16,789 nucleotides of DNA, taken from positions 1 to 16,789 of the forward strand of contig SLPX01000216.1 in assembly GCA_007131745.1 (NCBI GenBank), read 5' to 3'. Shown here one piece after another: positions 7,655 to 14,968 of this stretch; the first letter of the stretch is position 1; each line of letters starts with the position of its first letter. This stretch comes from Myxococcales bacterium (GTDB lineage: Bacteria; Myxococcota; Polyangia; HGW-17; SLPX01). Both the position numbers and the translations under genes were made by a program. The notes below the pieces were generated by a model that saw only the letters and a list, made by a program, of their open reading frames with translations, was not told the DNA's origin and ran no database searches.

Positions 7655-7816
7655 TCACTTCTCTCTCTTCCTGATGGAAATGACGGTTTCCTTCGTCAAA
7701 TCTATCCGCTTCAAAGTAGTTAAGAGTCCGGCTGCAACATTAGCCACAACCATCTTCACGTAATCATTCATCGGAATCTTCTCTCCCCCGCAGGTTATTT
7801 CAACTTCGTAATCCAT
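7655..7816 (-). CDS. Small conserved-type hypothetical protein, coupled to mobB
   Basis: A 53-residue frame, short enough to be missed by length cut-offs. The product begins MDYEVEITCGGEKIPMNDYV and ends SIRKREK. GGAGG sits 6 bases upstream of the ATG at 7816, inside the last codons of mobB, and the first 17 bases overlap the mobB 3' end, so translational coupling is likely. The pattern is a short beta hairpin with a GG turn, then a helix (DYVKMVVANVAAGLLTTLKRI), then a strand of alternating residues (TVISIRK). I believe similar small proteins occur in deltaproteobacteria, often ending in an I-x-I strand, but I cannot name the family. No signal peptide; the helix is too charged for a membrane anchor. 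Function unknown. Confidence 0.7.
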   Translation of the reverse strand: MDYEVEITCGGEKIPMNDYVKMVVANVAAGLLTTLKRIDLTKETVISIRKREK

Positions 7817-8375
7817 AACGTTCCTCCATGAACTCGATCAACCGTTCAGGCTGATCGCTTTTGACAACCGGTTTTCCCAAAGAAACAACATCTTCGGTCA
7901 ACTCGGTGTTTTGGGTCACCAAGACGTCAATTTTCGAAAGCGGGTATTTCAATTCATCGACTGAGTTCGCTGATCCCGCGCACAATACTTTCAAAACCGC
8001 CTCGGAAAAATTACCATTCACTCCATCTGCTTTCCCCGATTCCCCAGGGACGAAGCCCTCGAGAAGAAAGACTTCTGTTTCGGGAAAAATGCGAACCAGA
8101 TCATCCCGCCCGCAAACATGCTCCCGGTCGTAATCGTTGGAAAATATCACGCTTCCTTCCATTCCCAACACCATCACGTTTCGCGCCCCTGACCTCATCA
8201 TTCTTGCGGAATCACTCTCTTTCTTGTCTATTTTCAGCTCATGATACGCCCGCTTGACAGCGGTCGTGCGCACTCCCTTCTTCGCTAAAAACTCGAGACA
8301 GGCGCATACGAGCATCGTCTTGCCGGTATCGGACCAGCCCAGAAAAGAAACAAAAACGGGTAAGCTGCTTTTCAT
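7800..8375 (-). CDS. mobB: MobB-like GTP-binding protein of molybdenum cofactor biosynthesis
   Basis: A 191-residue cytoplasmic P-loop protein. Walker A is GWSDTGKT (13-20); the MobB-typical segment YHELKIDKKESDSARMMRSGA (44-64) corresponds to the family's HxFEID...DSxRxRxAGA; FLLEGF (103-108) is the Walker-B region with the conserved LxEGF. Members help MobA attach GMP to molybdopterin; here no mobA is visible. No Shine-Dalgarno sequence lies before the ATG at 8375, and a promoter-like pair ends 8 bases upstream, which suggests a leaderless message. An overlapping small gene follows. The product is slightly longer than the usual MobB (about 170-175 residues). The alternative is another small adaptor GTPase of the same family. 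Confidence 0.85.
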   Translation of the reverse strand: MKSSLPVFVSFLGWSDTGKTMLVCACLEFLAKKGVRTTAVKRAYHELKIDKKESDSARMMRSGARNVMVLGMEGSVIFSNDYDREHVCGRDDLVRIFPETEVFLLEGFVPGESGKADGVNGNFSEAVLKVLCAGSANSVDELKYPLSKIDVLVTQNTELTEDVVSLGKPVVKSDQPERLIEFMEERYGLRS

Positions 8376-8383
8376 GGAAATGC

Positions 8384-8412
8384 AAAATAGCAGGAACGAA
8401 GCGAAGCGGCAA
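8384..8412 (-). promoter_or_regulatory. Candidate promoter giving a leaderless mobB message
   Basis: On the minus strand TTGCCG (8407-8412), exactly 17 bases, then TATTTT (8384-8389). Each box matches consensus in 4 of 6 positions. Transcription would start about 7 bases further on, at or next to the mobB ATG (8375), consistent with the absence of any ribosome site there. Confidence 0.4.
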
Positions 8413-8465
8413 CAACCGTCGGGAGGGAGTGGTTAAATCATAGGTGGTTCGATCGATGTTTAGAT

Positions 8466-8675
8466 TCAGTCCTTGTACTTGAACGACAATTTGACCCTCG
8501 CCCTGTACGCCACTACCTTGTTCTCTTCCACTTTCATATCCAGCTGGTCTACTTCGGCTATCCGGATGTCTTCCAAACTGCGGGCCGCCTTTTCAACAGC
8601 GTTCTTGGCCGCTTCATCCCATGAATTCGGGCTGGTTCCTACGAGTTCGATGATTTTGTAAGTGCTGTCGGACAT
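8466..8675 (-). CDS. Dodecin-family protein
   Basis: A 69-residue protein with the full dodecin pattern: first strand YKIIELVGTS, SxxSWDEAAKNAVEKAA helix (18-31), second strand IRIAEVDQLDMKVE, and the third strand YRARVKLSFKY. Dodecins assemble as hollow dodecamers that store or buffer flavins, in particular riboflavin or FMN. In the well-studied members the flavin is stacked on a Trp in the second strand (DWFEV or VWAEV); here that position is Ile39 (IRIAEV), so this belongs to the subgroup without that Trp and its ligand may differ. Gln44 is retained. GAGGAGG lies 6 bases upstream of the ATG. It is separated from the beta-barrel gene by 129 bases and from mobB by 90, so it is probably transcribed on its own. 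Confidence 0.93.
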   Translation of the reverse strand: MSDSTYKIIELVGTSPNSWDEAAKNAVEKAARSLEDIRIAEVDQLDMKVEENKVVAYRARVKLSFKYKD

Positions 8676-8709
8676 TGTTTCCTCCTCTTTCTCTTTTGTT
8701 CAAAAGGCC

Positions 8710-8739
8710 ATTTTTTGATCTCCACAGACCAAATGTCAA
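8710..8739 (-). promoter_or_regulatory. Candidate promoter for the dodecin gene
   Basis: On the minus strand a perfect -35 TTGACA (8734-8739) is followed after 18 bases by AAAAAT (8710-8715), 4 of 6 matches to the -10. It lies some 35 bases upstream of the dodecin ATG, a suitable distance for a short leader containing GAGGAGG. Confidence 0.35.
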
Positions 8740-8804
8740 CTCCCAACAGTCCGCATGTAGAAAATAGGTCAAGAACCAGAGAGCAAAAACCGGAGCCGTC
8801 AGAC

Positions 8805-9791
8805 CTAAAAATGGAATTCAGCACCAGCCATTACATCCAGTGCAGCATAGAGCCCCGTATCGAGGTGATTTCTAAACGCCGGTCCGATTGCCGCCCCAAG
8901 TTCCCCGCCCACAGCGAACCAAGGAAAGAAATGGTAACGAACCCCGCCGCTGCCCCTAGCCACCAAAGCAGCGCCGTCATTCGGCCCGTTGGATATTATC
9001 GCCACCACACCCAGGCCGGCGCGAACAAACGGAACCACCGGCGCTTGCCATTTTTCTATTCCGTAAAACTTCCACTGAGCGCCCGCTATCGCCTCGATGC
9101 CGAAACCACGCACGGATCCGCATGCATACTCCTTGTCCGCATCTTCCACCGGCGCTTCTCCAACGCAACTCCCACCGAAGGTGAAGTTTACCTGTGCGTC
9201 GAACCATATCCAATCCGTTAAACGGTAACCGTAAGTCAACCCCAACTTGAAACCACCTACAGAGTCATTTGTTATCCCGTACTGAAAACCGATATTTCCA
9301 ACCACTGCAGTGAAACCAGCGGGTTGATACTTTTCGACCTTGCTTTTCTTGGTGTCATCCGGGTCCCGGGAAGCCTCTGGATCTTTTTCACCGGCCGGGT
9401 AATCCTTTTCTCCCGGATCACCGGTTTTGGAAGGCACCTCTCCGGTCACAACCCCTTCCTGCACCTGAATTCCGCGTTCCTTCTCATCACCTTCCGATTC
9501 ATCTTCTTCGTCATCATCGAGATGTCCCTCGTCCTCCTGTAAAGGAGGTTCGTCCATGCCGAACTCCTCCCCCGCTTCCTGATCCTTCATTAAATCATCT
9601 TCATCGTCATCCATCAGATGATCATCTTCCACGCCGAATGAACGGTACGAATCAGCTTCATCCACCAACTCACCGTCCACTCCGATTCCTGCATGCACGT
9701 CGCCGAACCACGTGCAAACAAGGAATAGGGACAAAGCCTTCGATATTACAAATACAGGAGCTGTTTTTTTTCGATGTAGCTTGCCAATCAT
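8805..9791 (-). CDS. Outer-membrane beta-barrel protein with acidic N-terminal region
   Basis: The start at 9791 gives 328 residues with a proper signal peptide (basic start, hydrophobic 12-28, cleavage near VHA|G); an upstream TTG-type extension to 9917 would overlap the preceding gene and has no signal. Residues 43-150 are highly acidic low-complexity sequence rich in Asp, Glu, Gly and Lys. From about 155 to the end the sequence alternates polar and hydrophobic residues with aromatic girdles (GFKLGLTYGYRLTDWIWFDA, VRYHFFPWFAVGGEL) and ends MAGAEFHF, the C-terminal Phe expected for outer-membrane barrels of about 8 strands. Cys pairs (CVGEAP...YACGS) probably close a loop. It starts 7 bases after the CBM9 lipoprotein gene, so the two are very likely co-expressed. 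Specific function unknown. Confidence 0.78.
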   Translation of the reverse strand: MIGKLHRKKTAPVFVISKALSLFLVCTWFGDVHAGIGVDGELVDEADSYRSFGVEDDHLMDDDEDDLMKDQEAGEEFGMDEPPLQEDEGHLDDDEEDESEGDEKERGIQVQEGVVTGEVPSKTGDPGEKDYPAGEKDPEASRDPDDTKKSKVEKYQPAGFTAVVGNIGFQYGITNDSVGGFKLGLTYGYRLTDWIWFDAQVNFTFGGSCVGEAPVEDADKEYACGSVRGFGIEAIAGAQWKFYGIEKWQAPVVPFVRAGLGVVAIISNGPNDGAALVARGSGGVRYHFFPWFAVGGELGAAIGPAFRNHLDTGLYAALDVMAGAEFHF

Positions 9792-9798
9792 GAAAACC

Positions 9799-11253
9799 TC
9801 ATTTTCCCGATTCTTCTTCCGTCTCCTCTTCCGACTCCTGCTTGTCGTCCTCGTCCTTTCGAGGTTCAGCAACCTCCTTCTTAACGGGGACGTTCCCCTC
9901 GCTGTCGCCAAAAACAAGGGTTCCGAATCTCTCCGGAACCAGGAAGTCCTCCCGCCCCAAAGACTTCCACGCCAGACCTATTCGGCTTTCGCCCTTTGGG
10001 AAATCAATCCTGAAGAGGTTCGCCCTCCACTTATCCCCTTCCCTGGGAGGAATATTAACATCGCCGGGTTTCGCCTTCCCCATGATCGATTTCATGGGTA
10101 TGGCCATCTCCACGGTCCAACCTTTGTCTTCATCACCTCTTTTATTGAGCGTTCCATGCACGACCACCTCGGCCTTGACCCCGCTGTTCCAATCGCTCTG
10201 ACCATCTTTTGCATCTGCATAATATGAATCGGCTATCGTCCCCTTCGGACTCACCTGTATGTCGATGAATGAAGACTTGTCCTTGTTGGCGTCAACCATG
10301 ATCCGCACGGCTTCCTGTGTCCAAAGAGCGCCGTCCCTTTTGTCGATGTTCGCCCATATATCCGTGTCGGCACAATTGAAAAACACGTACAGGAACTTAT
10401 CATCCCAAAGAAGCTTCGCCTCGGTACGCAGGTCTTCGCCGACCTCGCTGCCATCGGCCGAACGCACGAACACCCCGGTTGAAGGTGCGTTCGCCCAAGC
10501 TTCCTCGGTCGCCCTGCCGTCGATCTCAATCGGTTTGTCCACTTTTTTGACCACGTAGCGTTTTTCCCCTTTCACATCCCTTGAAATGGTCTCATCCACG
10601 CCGTAGCGTTTCCCAAGCTCCAAACTTGCCACCAGTATCCGATCCTCACCGTCTGTTTTCGCTCCCTCCACTTTCAACCTGCCCTCTCCGGGCTTCCAAA
10701 TACCTGTGTATATTTCCAACGTCTTGTGCGGCCAATCCTTCGGAACATTGAGTATCTGTACGTTCCGAATAATCTCCCCCGGTTTCCATTTCTCCACCGG
10801 GTACCGGCCGCCTATAGCCACGTGATCAACGTTGACAAAAGAACTCTTACCGCCGGGACCATTCAAATGGGTGAACATCCTCCAGCCCGGCATGGGTTTG
10901 AGCACTTTCCAGTAATGAAACACCCGGACCGCTATTCCTCTCTGCACAACCCCCTTTACCTCGGCTCCCAGGTAAACCGCCTTGTCGGACAACCTGGCAT
11001 TGATCGGATGCGTCATCTCTTGGGGAGCTTCCTTTAGAATATTTTCCTTTATTGCTTCGTGGTCGGCAGGTGTAAGTTGCCTGTGCCTTGGTTCAGTCTG
11101 CTCCGGCGGAGTGCGCTCCACGCACCCCGCGAAAGATAAAACTACAAAGGTCGAAAAAACTGCGCCGGCCAAAAAACCTTGTCGTGCGAAACGAGTTCGA
11201 ACAAACAAACGCGAGCAAGAGAAACAAGACGATCTCTTCTTCTTCTTCTTCAT
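9799..11253 (-). CDS. CBM9-like (carbohydrate-binding family 9) lipoprotein
   Basis: The start at 11253 follows GGAGGGATGTTTC; an earlier in-frame codon at 11268 has no such site. The 484-residue product begins with six Met/Lys residues (a TTC/AAG repeat in DNA), a long basic n-region, a hydrophobic core (27-42) and SFAGC (Cys44), a fair lipobox. Residues 75-215 are a beta-sandwich-like domain (WRMFTHLNGPGG, DHVAIGGRYPVEKWKPGE, YTGIWKPGEGRL). Residues 240-450 match CBM9-type domains: IEIDGRATEEAWANA, LLWDDKFLYVFFNCADTDIW, EAVRIMVDANKD, WTVEMAIP. Such domains bind sugar ends in xylanases but also occur in many exported proteins with unknown ligands. The last 30 residues are acidic. It begins the run leading to the barrel gene. 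A surface glycan-binding role is an inference. Confidence 0.82.
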   Translation of the reverse strand: MKKKKKRSSCFSCSRLFVRTRFARQGFLAGAVFSTFVVLSFAGCVERTPPEQTEPRHRQLTPADHEAIKENILKEAPQEMTHPINARLSDKAVYLGAEVKGVVQRGIAVRVFHYWKVLKPMPGWRMFTHLNGPGGKSSFVNVDHVAIGGRYPVEKWKPGEIIRNVQILNVPKDWPHKTLEIYTGIWKPGEGRLKVEGAKTDGEDRILVASLELGKRYGVDETISRDVKGEKRYVVKKVDKPIEIDGRATEEAWANAPSTGVFVRSADGSEVGEDLRTEAKLLWDDKFLYVFFNCADTDIWANIDKRDGALWTQEAVRIMVDANKDKSSFIDIQVSPKGTIADSYYADAKDGQSDWNSGVKAEVVVHGTLNKRGDEDKGWTVEMAIPMKSIMGKAKPGDVNIPPREGDKWRANLFRIDFPKGESRIGLAWKSLGREDFLVPERFGTLVFGDSEGNVPVKKEVAEPRKDEDDKQESEEETEEESGK

Positions 11254-11360
11254 GAAACATCCCTCCATGCATAATATCCGCGAAATCGTATCTTTATATG
11301 CCTATCGTTTTCATTCTCTGTATCCTTCCCGGTTCAATGACTGCGAATCGTCGACAAGGG

Positions 11361-11374
11361 GCGACCGCGGTCGC
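11361..11374. repeat. Perfect 14-bp palindrome between divergent genes
   Basis: GCGACCGCGGTCGC reads the same on both strands, with a CCGCGG core. It lies about 108 bases before the CBM9 lipoprotein start and 122 before the FliO-like start, in the only divergent promoter region of this part. It could be an operator for a dimeric regulator. A chance palindrome cannot be excluded. Confidence 0.4.
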
Positions 11375-11495
11375 TCAAACCGTGTAATCGATCTACCCCA
11401 ACCCCTTCAAAAAGGCAAGATGCGCTCTAAAAGCTTTGCAAACGTTTTTCTTTCTCTTGACTGAAAACAGTTCCAGGACTTACCCTCCCCTAACG

Positions 11496-12017
11496 ATGAA
11501 CTCTATCCCGATTAAGCCTTGTTTCGGCCTGGTTTTTCATGCCTTGACCGAAGGAGAACCTTTGCCGGATCTGCCGGATATGCCCAGCTACGGCTTTTTG
11601 CTTCTTCAAACGGTGGTAGCGTTGATCCTGGTTTGTGTGCTCGCCTATGTTTTTCTGAGATACGGCCTGAAGTGGCTGTTGCCGCGACAAAAGGGGAGCG
11701 TCAACGTGATGAAGGTCATCGACCGCCTGCCGCTGGATGGAAGGCGGATGATTTACCTTGTCGAAATAGGAAAGAAAGTGCTTGTATTGGCGGCAACCGA
11801 CGGAGGCATAAGCAAGGTGGGCGAACTGGATGAAGAGGAAACAGCCCTATTAACGGATCGAATGGAACAGGAGCGAAAAACAGCGGAAGAATCGAGTGGA
11901 AAACGAATTTTCAGCGATGTGCTTGAAAGGATCCGGAAAAAGAAACCGGATAGCGCTTCCGATCCACAGAGCGCAGTCGGGGAAACCGTCGAAAAAGACA
12001 AGGAAGAAGAGAGATGA
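11496..12017 (+). CDS. fliO: FliO-family export-apparatus assembly protein
   Basis: A 173-residue protein with one membrane segment (33-54, GFLLLQTVVALILVCVLAYV) followed by a cytoplasmic FliO domain: KWLLPRQKGSVNVMKVIDRL, then RRMIYLVEIGKKVLVLAATD and ISKVGELDEEE. FliO is an accessory membrane protein that helps the FliP ring of the flagellar export gate to assemble. The C-terminal 55 residues are charged. The stop overlaps the next ATG (ATGA at 12014-12017), so the two are translated together. The start is uncertain: ATG at 11496 has no good ribosome site, and a TTGACT at 11457 with a poor -10 could give a leaderless message; an upstream TTG at 11436 is also in frame. Family call is good; whether it serves a flagellum is doubtful given its neighbour. 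Confidence 0.75.
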   Translation: MNSIPIKPCFGLVFHALTEGEPLPDLPDMPSYGFLLLQTVVALILVCVLAYVFLRYGLKWLLPRQKGSVNVMKVIDRLPLDGRRMIYLVEIGKKVLVLAATDGGISKVGELDEEETALLTDRMEQERKTAEESSGKRIFSDVLERIRKKKPDSASDPQSAVGETVEKDKEEER

Positions 12018-12796
12018 TTTTGGAAACAGCCGGATTGTTCTCTGCCGCGGGTCCGTTGTCTCTCACCGCGACCACGGGGACATCATTATCGCTCGGACCC
12101 AGCCCGGTGATCACCATGCTCATGTTGGTGGGTTTGGGACTCCTGTCGTTCGCATTCTTGATGGTCAGCAGTTTCGTGAAAATAGCGGTTGTTCTTTCAA
12201 TCCTTCGAACGGCCATCGGCCTCAACAACATACCGCCGGCATCGGTCATAACCGGATTAGCGGTGATTTTGAGTCTTTTCGTCATGGCCCCTACCCTGAC
12301 CGAAGCCGGCAGGGAGCTTAAACCTGCACTTGAGGTCATGGGCGGAGATTTTTCGGCAGAGACGGTCAAAGAGAAACGGAAGCAGGAACTGAAGGCCGAG
12401 GAAAAGATGAAAATCCTTTGGGACAGCTTTAATCGGGCCAAGCAACCCATAAAGAGATTCCTGGAAAGACATGCCCACAAAAGTGAAAAAGCCATGTTTA
12501 TGCGCATGTCCAGGAGATCGTATAGGGAGGCGGGTTTGGGAGAAGTGAGTGAAACAAGTCTTGCCGTTCTTGTTCCCGCGTTTATTATCTCTGAACTCAA
12601 AACAGCCTTCCAGATAGGATTTCTGCTTTTCATTCCATTTCTCGTGATAGATATCCTGGTAAGCAATATTTTGATGGCGCTTGGAATGCACATGCTGTCC
12701 CCGACAACGATCTCGCTCCCCTTCAAGCTCCTGCTGTTCGTGATGGCCAACGGCTGGTACCTGTTGACCCAAGGCCTTGTGAGCGGATATTTTTGA
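12014..12796 (+). CDS. sctR: SctR/FliP-family type III export-gate protein
   Basis: A 260-residue inner-membrane protein with four hydrophobic segments (about 33-55, 74-93, 183-215, 235-256), the subunit that forms the pore ring of type III export gates. Several segments match the virulence-type SctR (YscR) rather than flagellar FliP: SSFVKIAVVLSILRTAIG (FliP has SFTR), LFVMAPT (FliP has FIMSP), and MLSPTTISLPFKLLLFV (FliP has PPVMIS). SELKTAFQIGF is shared with FliP. The loop between segments 2 and 3 (95-180) is charged and somewhat longer than usual, including KEKRKQELKAEEKMK. No SctS, SctT, SctU or SctV gene follows; the next gene is a beta-propeller lipoprotein 68 bases on. FliP-type assignment remains possible without an alignment. 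Confidence 0.82.
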   Translation: MILETAGLFSAAGPLSLTATTGTSLSLGPSPVITMLMLVGLGLLSFAFLMVSSFVKIAVVLSILRTAIGLNNIPPASVITGLAVILSLFVMAPTLTEAGRELKPALEVMGGDFSAETVKEKRKQELKAEEKMKILWDSFNRAKQPIKRFLERHAHKSEKAMFMRMSRRSYREAGLGEVSETSLAVLVPAFIISELKTAFQIGFLLFIPFLVIDILVSNILMALGMHMLSPTTISLPFKLLLFVMANGWYLLTQGLVSGYF

Positions 12797-12864
12797 CATT
12801 ATGCTTTTTTCGGTAACATTGCCTTAACATTCAAATTCATTTTCTGAAGGAGTAATTGACACCC

Positions 12865-14019
12865 ATGAGAAAAAAAATTCGATATCGCCGATATGCCGGT
12901 TGGAGTGTTTCCATGAATCACAACGTAGATTCAAAAACTTCGATGGAAGCTTTTATTCCAGCTTGCGCGCTGATTTTGTTGTCCTCTGTTTTCGCCCTCG
13001 GAGGCTGCCCCGCGTCCACGGGTTCGAAAGGAGGGATTGCCACGGAATCCCCGCGACCGGGGTCCACGGATTCCGCAAATGACGTAGAAGGATTTGTTGA
13101 CGGAACCGAAGCCGACGAAAAAGAAAGCACGCCCGTGGAAAAAGTCCCCGAGTTGGCAGGTGTTTTTTCCATCAAGGTGCCCGCTGATTTTGGACGAGTC
13201 GTTTCCATCGGCATGCACGGCCAATGGATCGGCATCGGCACGGATACAAACCGGGTTCATATCCTGGATGGAAAAACAAAAAAACCTGTCTGGTCTTCAG
13301 GTGGGCTTGAGCAGCAGCCGATGAGCATTTCTTTTTCCGCGGACGGATCACATATAATGGCGGGTGGAAAGGCCCTAAGCAACTACATCTGGAAGGTCGC
13401 TTCCGGAAAAGGAAAGCATTACAGAACATGGCACCGAAAGCAGGGCAATATGCATGTCCTGTCCGGCGACGGTTCCACGCTCATCCGTGAAGACATCAGA
13501 AAGTCGGTACGATGGTATGAACTGGAGACCTACAAGATGAAATGGCTGGCCCAGGGAAGAAGAGTAGCCGTGTCGGGGGACGGCCGCCTCATAGCCATGT
13601 TTAACAGGAAAGGTGTGATGGAGATCAGGGATTCCATCACCGGCAAACTGTATCATGATTTGAAAAACATCCCCGCAAAAGCGCATTATGCTTTGAACAA
13701 CGATGGAAAAGTCGTTTTCTACATAAGGGAATCCGAAACCGGATGGTCACCGGCAGGTGTGGATGCAAAAACCGGCGAAGAGTTGTTTGAAACAAAAGAT
13801 AGGGAGGGAAAAGTCAGAGGCTTTCAGCTCTCTCCAACCAAGCACTACGGAATCGTCTGGGGCGATTTCGGACTCTCGGTCATTGAACTAGCGGAGGGCA
13901 AAACAATAATCAGCCTGCCGGACAGATTCCGTCTGGCCGCGATATACGGCGACAAGGTCTGCAAAGTCGCACGAGATTCCAAGAGCACAATCAAATGCGG
14001 CCACATACATGTGCCCTGA
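12865..14019 (+). CDS. Putative lipoprotein with WD40/PQQ-like beta-propeller repeats
   Basis: The chosen ATG at 12865 is 12 bases after AAGGAG; a TTG at 12856 is too close to that site, and an ATG at 12913 with GGAG 8 bases upstream is a good alternative giving a more typical signal peptide. A hydrophobic stretch ends in ALGGC, a clear lipobox. About 45 acidic and Ser/Pro-rich residues follow. The rest is built of repeated blade-like units with a shared D-x-x-T/S-G-K turn: HILDGKTKKPVW, YIWKVASGKGKHY, VRWYELETYKMKW, EIRDSITGKLYHD, GVDAKTGEELFET and VIELAEGKTIISL, six or seven in all. Such propellers bind proteins or act as scaffolds; I see no catalytic motif. It follows sctR by 68 bases on the same strand and converges on the pseudouridine synthase gene, 19 bases away. 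Confidence 0.72.
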   Translation: MRKKIRYRRYAGWSVSMNHNVDSKTSMEAFIPACALILLSSVFALGGCPASTGSKGGIATESPRPGSTDSANDVEGFVDGTEADEKESTPVEKVPELAGVFSIKVPADFGRVVSIGMHGQWIGIGTDTNRVHILDGKTKKPVWSSGGLEQQPMSISFSADGSHIMAGGKALSNYIWKVASGKGKHYRTWHRKQGNMHVLSGDGSTLIREDIRKSVRWYELETYKMKWLAQGRRVAVSGDGRLIAMFNRKGVMEIRDSITGKLYHDLKNIPAKAHYALNNDGKVVFYIRESETGWSPAGVDAKTGEELFETKDREGKVRGFQLSPTKHYGIVWGDFGLSVIELAEGKTIISLPDRFRLAAIYGDKVCKVARDSKSTIKCGHIHVP

Positions 14020-14038
14020 ATCTGCCGTCAGGACCGGC

Positions 14039-14968
14039 TCAATAATCAGCGTGAAAAAACAGAAAAGGGTCCGGAGGAATGCACTCGATTCGAATGTTTC
14101 GTTCCTCGATTGAATAAAGCGTGGAGTGAAGAAACATTCTGGAAAGATGGTGCTTGCGGCCATTGTCGTGGACAATCGGCCCTTTCACCCCATACCATGG
14201 ATCCCCCACAACTGGAACACCGGCATAAGCCATGTGCACCCTTATCTGGTGTGTTCTGCCCGTTATCAACTCAAGAAAATAACGAAAAACGCTCGAAAAC
14301 CCCTCTTCATGATCTCCCACCCGGTAAAGTGTTTTCGCCCGTTTGCCCCGCTTGAGATCCACCATCCGGAGTCCGGGTTTCCGGGGATCCGCTGCAAGAG
14401 GCCAGGTCCATTGGCCGCCGGCAGGATTTGCAGCCCCGTGTGCAAGCGCAGTGTAACAACGCTTCACCTTTCCTTCCATCTGCAACCTCGTAAACTCCGC
14501 AACAGTCTTTTTGTTTAGCGCCAGGACCATGACTCCGCTTGTGTCGCGGTCCAGCCTGTGTATGGGAACCGGCATGCGGCTCAAACCAAGTTGCCGTTTA
14601 AGAGCCGCGGTCACAACATTGCAATCATCAGCCGGAGTCGCCATGCTGGAAATCCCCGATGGCTTATCGATCGCGCAAATGTCATCGTCCATGAAGAGTA
14701 TCCGGATTTCGGCGGCCGTTTTTACAGTCTGTTTCTCAGCGGACGATTCATCACATTCACCATTCCAGCCACCCCGAACCACGATCCTTTGCCCCGTGTA
14801 AACCTTCCGCCCGACCGTTTTGACTCTTTTTCCGTCTACCCAGACAGCGCCCTTCAAGATGAGTTTCCTGCTTTCAACGCGACTAAACCTTCCGGTCGCG
14901 GGAATAATCTTGTCAAGTCGCTCCCCCCCATCTGCGTCCCGTACAATGATATCAACCCTTTCGACCAT
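14039..14968 (-). CDS. RluA-family RNA pseudouridine synthase
   Basis: A 309-residue cytoplasmic enzyme that isomerises uridines in RNA. The N-terminal S4 RNA-binding domain (about 17-65, ERLDKIIPATGRFSRVESRK, VWVDGKRV) precedes the catalytic domain: ICAIDKPSG (97-105), HRLDRDTSGVMVLAL (137-151) with catalytic Asp140, KRCYTALAHG, and ELITGRTHQIRVHMAYAGVP, all standard for RluA/RluC/RluD. I cannot tell which target (tRNA, 23S rRNA) applies, so no symbol is given. The ATG at 14968 is preferred because CAGGAAG lies 8 bases upstream; a GTG at 14992 is also in frame. Its start overlaps the end of the helical-repeat gene by 17 bases, so translational coupling is likely. Confidence 0.93.
   Translation of the reverse strand: MVERVDIIVRDADGGERLDKIIPATGRFSRVESRKLILKGAVWVDGKRVKTVGRKVYTGQRIVVRGGWNGECDESSAEKQTVKTAAEIRILFMDDDICAIDKPSGISSMATPADDCNVVTAALKRQLGLSRMPVPIHRLDRDTSGVMVLALNKKTVAEFTRLQMEGKVKRCYTALAHGAANPAGGQWTWPLAADPRKPGLRMVDLKRGKRAKTLYRVGDHEEGFSSVFRYFLELITGRTHQIRVHMAYAGVPVVGDPWYGVKGPIVHDNGRKHHLSRMFLHSTLYSIEERNIRIECIPPDPFLFFHADY

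Noticed and set aside
11436..11495. Longer FliO-like start at TTG 11436
   Set aside because: The added 20 residues are not FliO-like and no ribosome site supports the TTG; not fully excluded because the ATG at 11496 also lacks one.
11911..12799. Minus-strand frames of 279 and 180 codons opposite the export-gate gene
   Set aside because: Antisense to a well-recognised membrane protein; hydrophobic appearance is a by-product of the opposite strand.
12918..13260. Minus-strand frames opposite the propeller lipoprotein
   Set aside because: No ribosome site and no domain; the plus strand has a clear lipobox and repeat units.
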